From Candidatus Latescibacterota bacterium (GTDB lineage: Bacteria; Latescibacterota; UBA2968; GCA-2709665): a DNA stretch of 34,802 nucleotides. The notes beneath the pieces were generated by a model. That model ran no database searches. It was given only the letters and a program-made list of their open reading frames with translations, and was not told where the DNA came from. The DNA is taken from assembly GCA_012271065.1 (NCBI GenBank), contig JAAXHE010000361.1, positions 1 to 34,802 on the forward strand, written 5' to 3'. Below, piece after piece: positions 31,823 through 34,802 of this stretch (position 1 is the first letter of the stretch; every line of letters begins with the position of its first letter). The position numbers and the translations under genes are program-made.

Positions 31823-32905
31823 TCAAGCCGTGCGGTTTCCTGACGCGCCGTGGTCTCCTCGACGTCGGAGCCGCGCCCACTTCTCCTGAAATCCCCGGCG
31901 GTCGAATACCTCCGGATTGACCACGCCCCTGGGGAGCGTCCCGAGTGACAGATCCACCATGCTCCGGCAGGCCGCCCGTCCGATGTCACGGAACAGCTCA
32001 TCCGTCCAGGCCACCGAATGCGGCGCCAGCAGGACGTTGTCGAATTTGCCGAACCGTTGCGGTTCCACAACCGGCTCCACCTCGAAACAATCCAGCGCGG
32101 CGCCGCCGATTCCGCCGGACTCCAGGGCGTCGTACAGCGCATCCTCATCCACGATGCCGCCCCTCGCGGTATTGATCAGATAAGCGCCGCGTTTCATCGC
32201 GGACAGTTCCCGCCTGCCGATCAGCCCCTCCGTCTCCCGTGTCAGCGGACAGTGGACGGACACGAAGTCCGACGCCGCCATCAACTCCTGAAGCGACACC
32301 AGAGCCACCCCCAGTCTTCCCGCCTCGCCCGGATCCACGTAAGGGTCGAATGCCAGGGGCGGATTCATTCCGAACGTACCCAGCAGCCGTACCGTCTCCC
32401 GCGCGATTCCTCCCAGCCCCACGGCCCCGAACGTCCGGTCTCTCAGCTCACTTCCCATATATCCGGTTCGCGCATCCCATTCGCCGGTACGCACCAGGCG
32501 GTCCTTGACGCGCATGTGGTGCGTCAACGCAATCATCCATCCCACGGTAGCCTCGGCCACGGAACGGTCGACCGCGCCGGACGTAATGAGCACGACGACG
32601 TCGGCTTCGGTGCAGGCTCCGACGTCCACGGAGTCGTACCCCACACCGAAGCGCCCGATGGCAAGCAGATCCTCCGAGGCGGACACGGTCTCGGCGGTCA
32701 CCGCGGGCGTCAGTACCAGGACACCCTGCACGTCCGCTACCTGGTCAACGCCGATCTCCGCCCGATGCTCATCGAATACCGAGGTTTTGATGTGGGCATG
32801 GTTGTCGAATGCCGCCAGTCCCATATCCTTGAACTTGCACAACCCCTCGGAATCGTAAAAATCGGCGGTCAGCGCCACGTGGAAGAATTCGCCGTCAAAG
32901 GACAT
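31823..32905 (-). CDS. D-isomer-specific 2-hydroxyacid dehydrogenase
   Basis: A 360-residue NAD-dependent oxidoreductase of the phosphoglycerate dehydrogenase/hydroxypyruvate reductase family. It has the Rossmann loop TFGAVGLGGIARETV, the catalytic Arg in INTARGGIVDEDAL, Glu in DCFEVEPV, and His in LLAPHSVAWTDE. The N-terminal 30 residues and the C-terminal basic tail (KWARLRRRGDHGAS) extend a little beyond the core. It reduces or oxidises a 2-hydroxy acid, perhaps glycerate-type. The ATG at 32905 has a weak GAGAG site. It lies 27 bases after the transporter and 49 before the hydrolase. Confidence 0.92.
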   Translation of the reverse strand: MSFDGEFFHVALTADFYDSEGLCKFKDMGLAAFDNHAHIKTSVFDEHRAEIGVDQVADVQGVLVLTPAVTAETVSASEDLLAIGRFGVGYDSVDVGACTEADVVVLITSGAVDRSVAEATVGWMIALTHHMRVKDRLVRTGEWDARTGYMGSELRDRTFGAVGLGGIARETVRLLGTFGMNPPLAFDPYVDPGEAGRLGVALVSLQELMAASDFVSVHCPLTRETEGLIGRRELSAMKRGAYLINTARGGIVDEDALYDALESGGIGGAALDCFEVEPVVEPQRFGKFDNVLLAPHSVAWTDELFRDIGRAACRSMVDLSLGTLPRGVVNPEVFDRRGFQEKWARLRRRGDHGASGNRTA

Positions 32906-32932
32906 GATGTACGCTCTCTCAAGCGATATAAC

Positions 32933-34354
32933 TCAGAACCGCCCGAGCTCCCAGATCACACACGCCACGGCAAAGGCGATATATACCAGCGAAGCAATCG
33001 ACATCATACCCGTGCATAGCCATCCGGGACGTGCGGCCGCGGGCAGATGACGATGATTGATATAGAGCGTCAGGGGCGTGTAAAGCGCCATTGCGAATCC
33101 GCCGATATATGCCGCGTTGAACAGAAATCCCAATTCGCTCACGCCCCGGGCTTCCATCACGTAAGTGATCACGCAACCGGCTACAATCCATGTCGCCGCA
33201 ACGACAAGATACCACCAGCTCAAGTCCCGCCTTCGCGCCATTTTGAAATTGGTGTAAATGATGTCGGCGATCGATCGCGACACCCCGTCGACAAGAGCGA
33301 GTTGAGTACTGAAGAGTGTGGCCAGCCCCACAATCAGGAAGACATACCTGCCCGTCTCCCCCCAGACCGTTGCCAGAACCGCTGCTTCGTCCCAGATCAG
33401 CGTGCCCCTCGCAGGTACGATTCCATTGGGATGCAATACAGCAAGCGCGCCAAAGATGAAGAGCAGAATGGTTACGGAATTCAGGGCCCAGAAAAACAAC
33501 ACCTGATCCTTCTTCACGTAGTCGAACCAGCTTCTGAAACGACCGATGTTCTCTTCTGTCTCCTCAAAACGGAATCCGGTCGAGGGCATGGCCTCGGTCC
33601 GACCTCGAAGCGGATTCCGCATCTGGGGCAGATGCGCGCCCATACCGACATGCTTGTCGCGCAGGTAAAACGTATAGAATAGATTCGCCGTACCTCCGGC
33701 GCCCGCGAATACAAGCGCGATAAACATCGACTTTACACTCATTCCCGGATCGATGTAACCGATATTGGCAATACCTCTTCCCAGCGATGCCCACGTCTCT
33801 GCCGATCCGACCGCGTACGCGACCGCGATCAGGCCGACGGTTACCACCACGACGAGAAGTTCGATACTCCGTTCGACGGACTGGTAGATCATCTTCGGAC
33901 CGAAAAGAATCAGAGCCACACCCGCGAAGGTGATGATCGTCCAGAACGTATCCGAACCCCATCCATGCGGCCCCGCCAGAAGCGCCTTCAAGGCCAGTCC
34001 GGATGCCCGCCCCCACCCCGGTGCGATCCAGCTGAAGATCGTCAGCAGAATGAATATAGGCGCAAATCCGCGCCACACCCGGCTGTATCCCGTATATACC
34101 GTTTCACCGGTGGCGACCGTCCAGCGTCCCACTTCAAAGTTGATCCAGAGTTGGAGAAATATGCCCAGGCAGGCCGCCCACACCATACTGGCTCCGTATT
34201 CGGCCACGATGCGCGGCCAGATTACGATCTCACCCGCGCCGATGGAAAGACCCACCAGAATTGCGCCCGGGCCGGCCAGTTTCCAGAAGGACGGTTTCCG
34301 CTCCGGCATCTTTCGGATTTCGAAATTTTTCAGCGGCTCAAAGAACCTGCCCAT
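32933..34354 (-). CDS. Nramp-related membrane transporter lacking the DPGN motif
   Basis: A 473-residue integral membrane protein with about 11 helices, similar to the Nramp/MntH family. The first helix reads KLAGPGAILVGLSIGAGEIV, where metal-transporting Nramp proteins have DPGN; the sixth (FIALVFAGAGGTANLFYTFYL) lacks the MPH motif. It is therefore unlikely to move Mn or Fe ions in the usual way and may carry another substrate, or coupled organic solutes. A cytoplasmic loop between helices holds a charged segment (GFRFEETEENIGRFRS). AAGGAG lies eight bases before the ATG, nearly identical to the ssb site. It is the first gene of the cluster, so uptake of the cluster's substrate is a reasonable guess. 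Confidence 0.82.
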   Translation of the reverse strand: MGRFFEPLKNFEIRKMPERKPSFWKLAGPGAILVGLSIGAGEIVIWPRIVAEYGASMVWAACLGIFLQLWINFEVGRWTVATGETVYTGYSRVWRGFAPIFILLTIFSWIAPGWGRASGLALKALLAGPHGWGSDTFWTIITFAGVALILFGPKMIYQSVERSIELLVVVVTVGLIAVAYAVGSAETWASLGRGIANIGYIDPGMSVKSMFIALVFAGAGGTANLFYTFYLRDKHVGMGAHLPQMRNPLRGRTEAMPSTGFRFEETEENIGRFRSWFDYVKKDQVLFFWALNSVTILLFIFGALAVLHPNGIVPARGTLIWDEAAVLATVWGETGRYVFLIVGLATLFSTQLALVDGVSRSIADIIYTNFKMARRRDLSWWYLVVAATWIVAGCVITYVMEARGVSELGFLFNAAYIGGFAMALYTPLTLYINHRHLPAAARPGWLCTGMMSIASLVYIAFAVACVIWELGRF

Positions 34355-34689
34355 AGTGTGTCTCCTTGCGGCTCTCGCCCTTCATAACCGCCACTGTTTC
34401 ACGCGCGCTCGGGAACTCACCGGTAATTTTAAAACACCTTCCAAAGAACACCAGGAAGCCTGCAGGCCGAAGTCACATCATCTGTTCCTGAAGGAAAGCA
34501 ATCTTCCCCGGCTTCGGTGAAATATCCAGGGGCCACAACAGGCCCATGAGATCTCGGCCTTGATCGGGACAAGGACAAAAAAAAGGCTCGGAGAACTGTC
34601 CGGCCTTTTTCAATCGGGGTCCACGGCGATTCTGACGACATCGGCTCGTCAGGATACCTGCGCCCCTTGCGGGACTTCAGGACGGTTCG
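34355..34689. other. Intergenic region upstream of the transporter
   Basis: No convincing gene. The minus-strand reading frame of 99 codons (34429-34728) runs through a terminator and repeat and is probably spurious. It holds an AT-rich patch at 34430-34440 (possible -10 TAAAAT on the minus strand, without a good -35), a bidirectional terminator at 34580-34610 and a 7-bp hairpin CTGACGA/TCGTCAG at 34632-34652. Confidence 0.6.
34580..34610 (-). terminator. Bidirectional intrinsic terminator
   Basis: AAAAAGGC and CGGA pair with TCCG and GCCTTTTT around a 6-base loop, with one bulged T. On the minus strand the stem is followed by eight T residues; on the plus strand by TTTTTC. It most likely ends a minus-strand transcript entering from beyond the right edge and insulates the transporter promoter. 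Confidence 0.8.
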
Positions 34690-34719
34690 CCTTAGAAGCT
34701 GTCTTAAAACTCCCAGCGG
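34690..34719 (+). repeat. Dispersed 30-bp repeat, right copy
   Basis: Matches 21453-21482 at 28 of 30 positions. Here it is followed by a G+C-rich tract and then a perfect 12-bp hairpin at 34761-34789, so this may be the intact left end of a small mobile or repetitive element that continues beyond the window. Confidence 0.75.
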
Positions 34720-34760
34720 TCTTCGCACGGCTGCAAAAGCGCCGGTCGGCGTTGGTCATA

Positions 34761-34789
34761 CCCGCCCGTATCTTGAGGATACGGGCGGG
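34761..34789 (+). repeat. Perfect 12-bp hairpin at the right edge
   Basis: CCCGCCCGTATC pairs with GATACGGGCGGG around TTGAG. The second arm can instead pair with the next bases as GGCGGG-TTCG-CCCGCC (34784-34799), a UUCG-type tetraloop hairpin, so two alternative structures compete. The window ends three bases later. Confidence 0.8.
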
Positions 34790-34802
34790 TTCGCCCGCCT
34801 TG

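Noticed and set aside
34429..34728. 99-codon minus-strand reading frame at the right edge
   Set aside because: It crosses the bidirectional terminator and the dispersed repeat, is rich in Arg and Pro, and has no recognisable domain or ribosome site.

Overview
The window (about 35 kb, roughly 58-60 % G+C by eye) reads as chromosomal DNA of an uncultivated, probably Gram-negative bacterium. The best guess is a Latescibacterota-like or Poribacteria-like lineage. This is inferred from two phytanoyl-CoA-dioxygenase-type oxygenases, three xylose-isomerase-like TIM-barrel sugar isomerases, two DUF3179 lipoproteins, and a secreted protease ending in a paired EF-hand/dockerin-like tail with the phrase FADFLLFAQ. 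No 16S rRNA, tRNA, CRISPR array, phage or complete insertion sequence was found.

Layout. 1-4.0 kb (minus): uvrB-nadC-birA housekeeping operon, with nadC and birA overlapping by ATGA. 4.3-9.4 kb (plus): an envelope block made of a DUF3179 lipoprotein, an outer-membrane-barrel-like protein, a PhyH oxygenase, a second small barrel-like protein and a second DUF3179 lipoprotein. 9.5-10.1 kb (minus): PAP2-like membrane protein. 10.2-15.9 kb (plus): a strong promoter with an immediate terminator-like hairpin, an 852-aa XPB-N/WYL protein, then a second strong promoter driving a sugar isomerase, a ferredoxin:thioredoxin reductase catalytic chain and a secreted HELCH metallopeptidase. 15.9-17.9 kb (minus): two unrecognised genes, the first with a DksA-like C4 zinc finger. 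17.94-18.3 kb: an AT-rich divergent promoter region with a hairpin-rich stretch that may encode a small RNA. 18.3-23.4 kb (plus): orphan OmpR-type regulator with a degenerate receiver, MOSC protein, second PhyH oxygenase, second sugar isomerase, then an SDR and a threonine-synthase-like enzyme overlapping by ATGA. 23.5-28.5 kb (minus): prmA, a large unassigned protein, a spermidine-synthase-like protein and its membrane partner (a split form of the fused MFS/spermidine synthase family), and ssb. 28.65-34.35 kb (minus): a five-gene catabolic-looking cluster (Nramp-related transporter, 2-hydroxyacid dehydrogenase, GH5-like hydrolase, SDR, third sugar isomerase). The right edge holds a bidirectional terminator and the start of a dispersed repeat with a long hairpin.

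Several promoters match the sigma70 consensus closely, with 17-bp spacers (10241, 12989, 17939, 18001, 28574), so the housekeeping promoter grammar is easy to read here. The most unusual items are the DUF3179-bracketed envelope block, the two promoters followed at once by hairpins, the unrecognised zinc-finger gene pair, the degenerate response regulator, the split spermidine synthase pair, and an Nramp-like carrier without the metal-binding DPGN motif.
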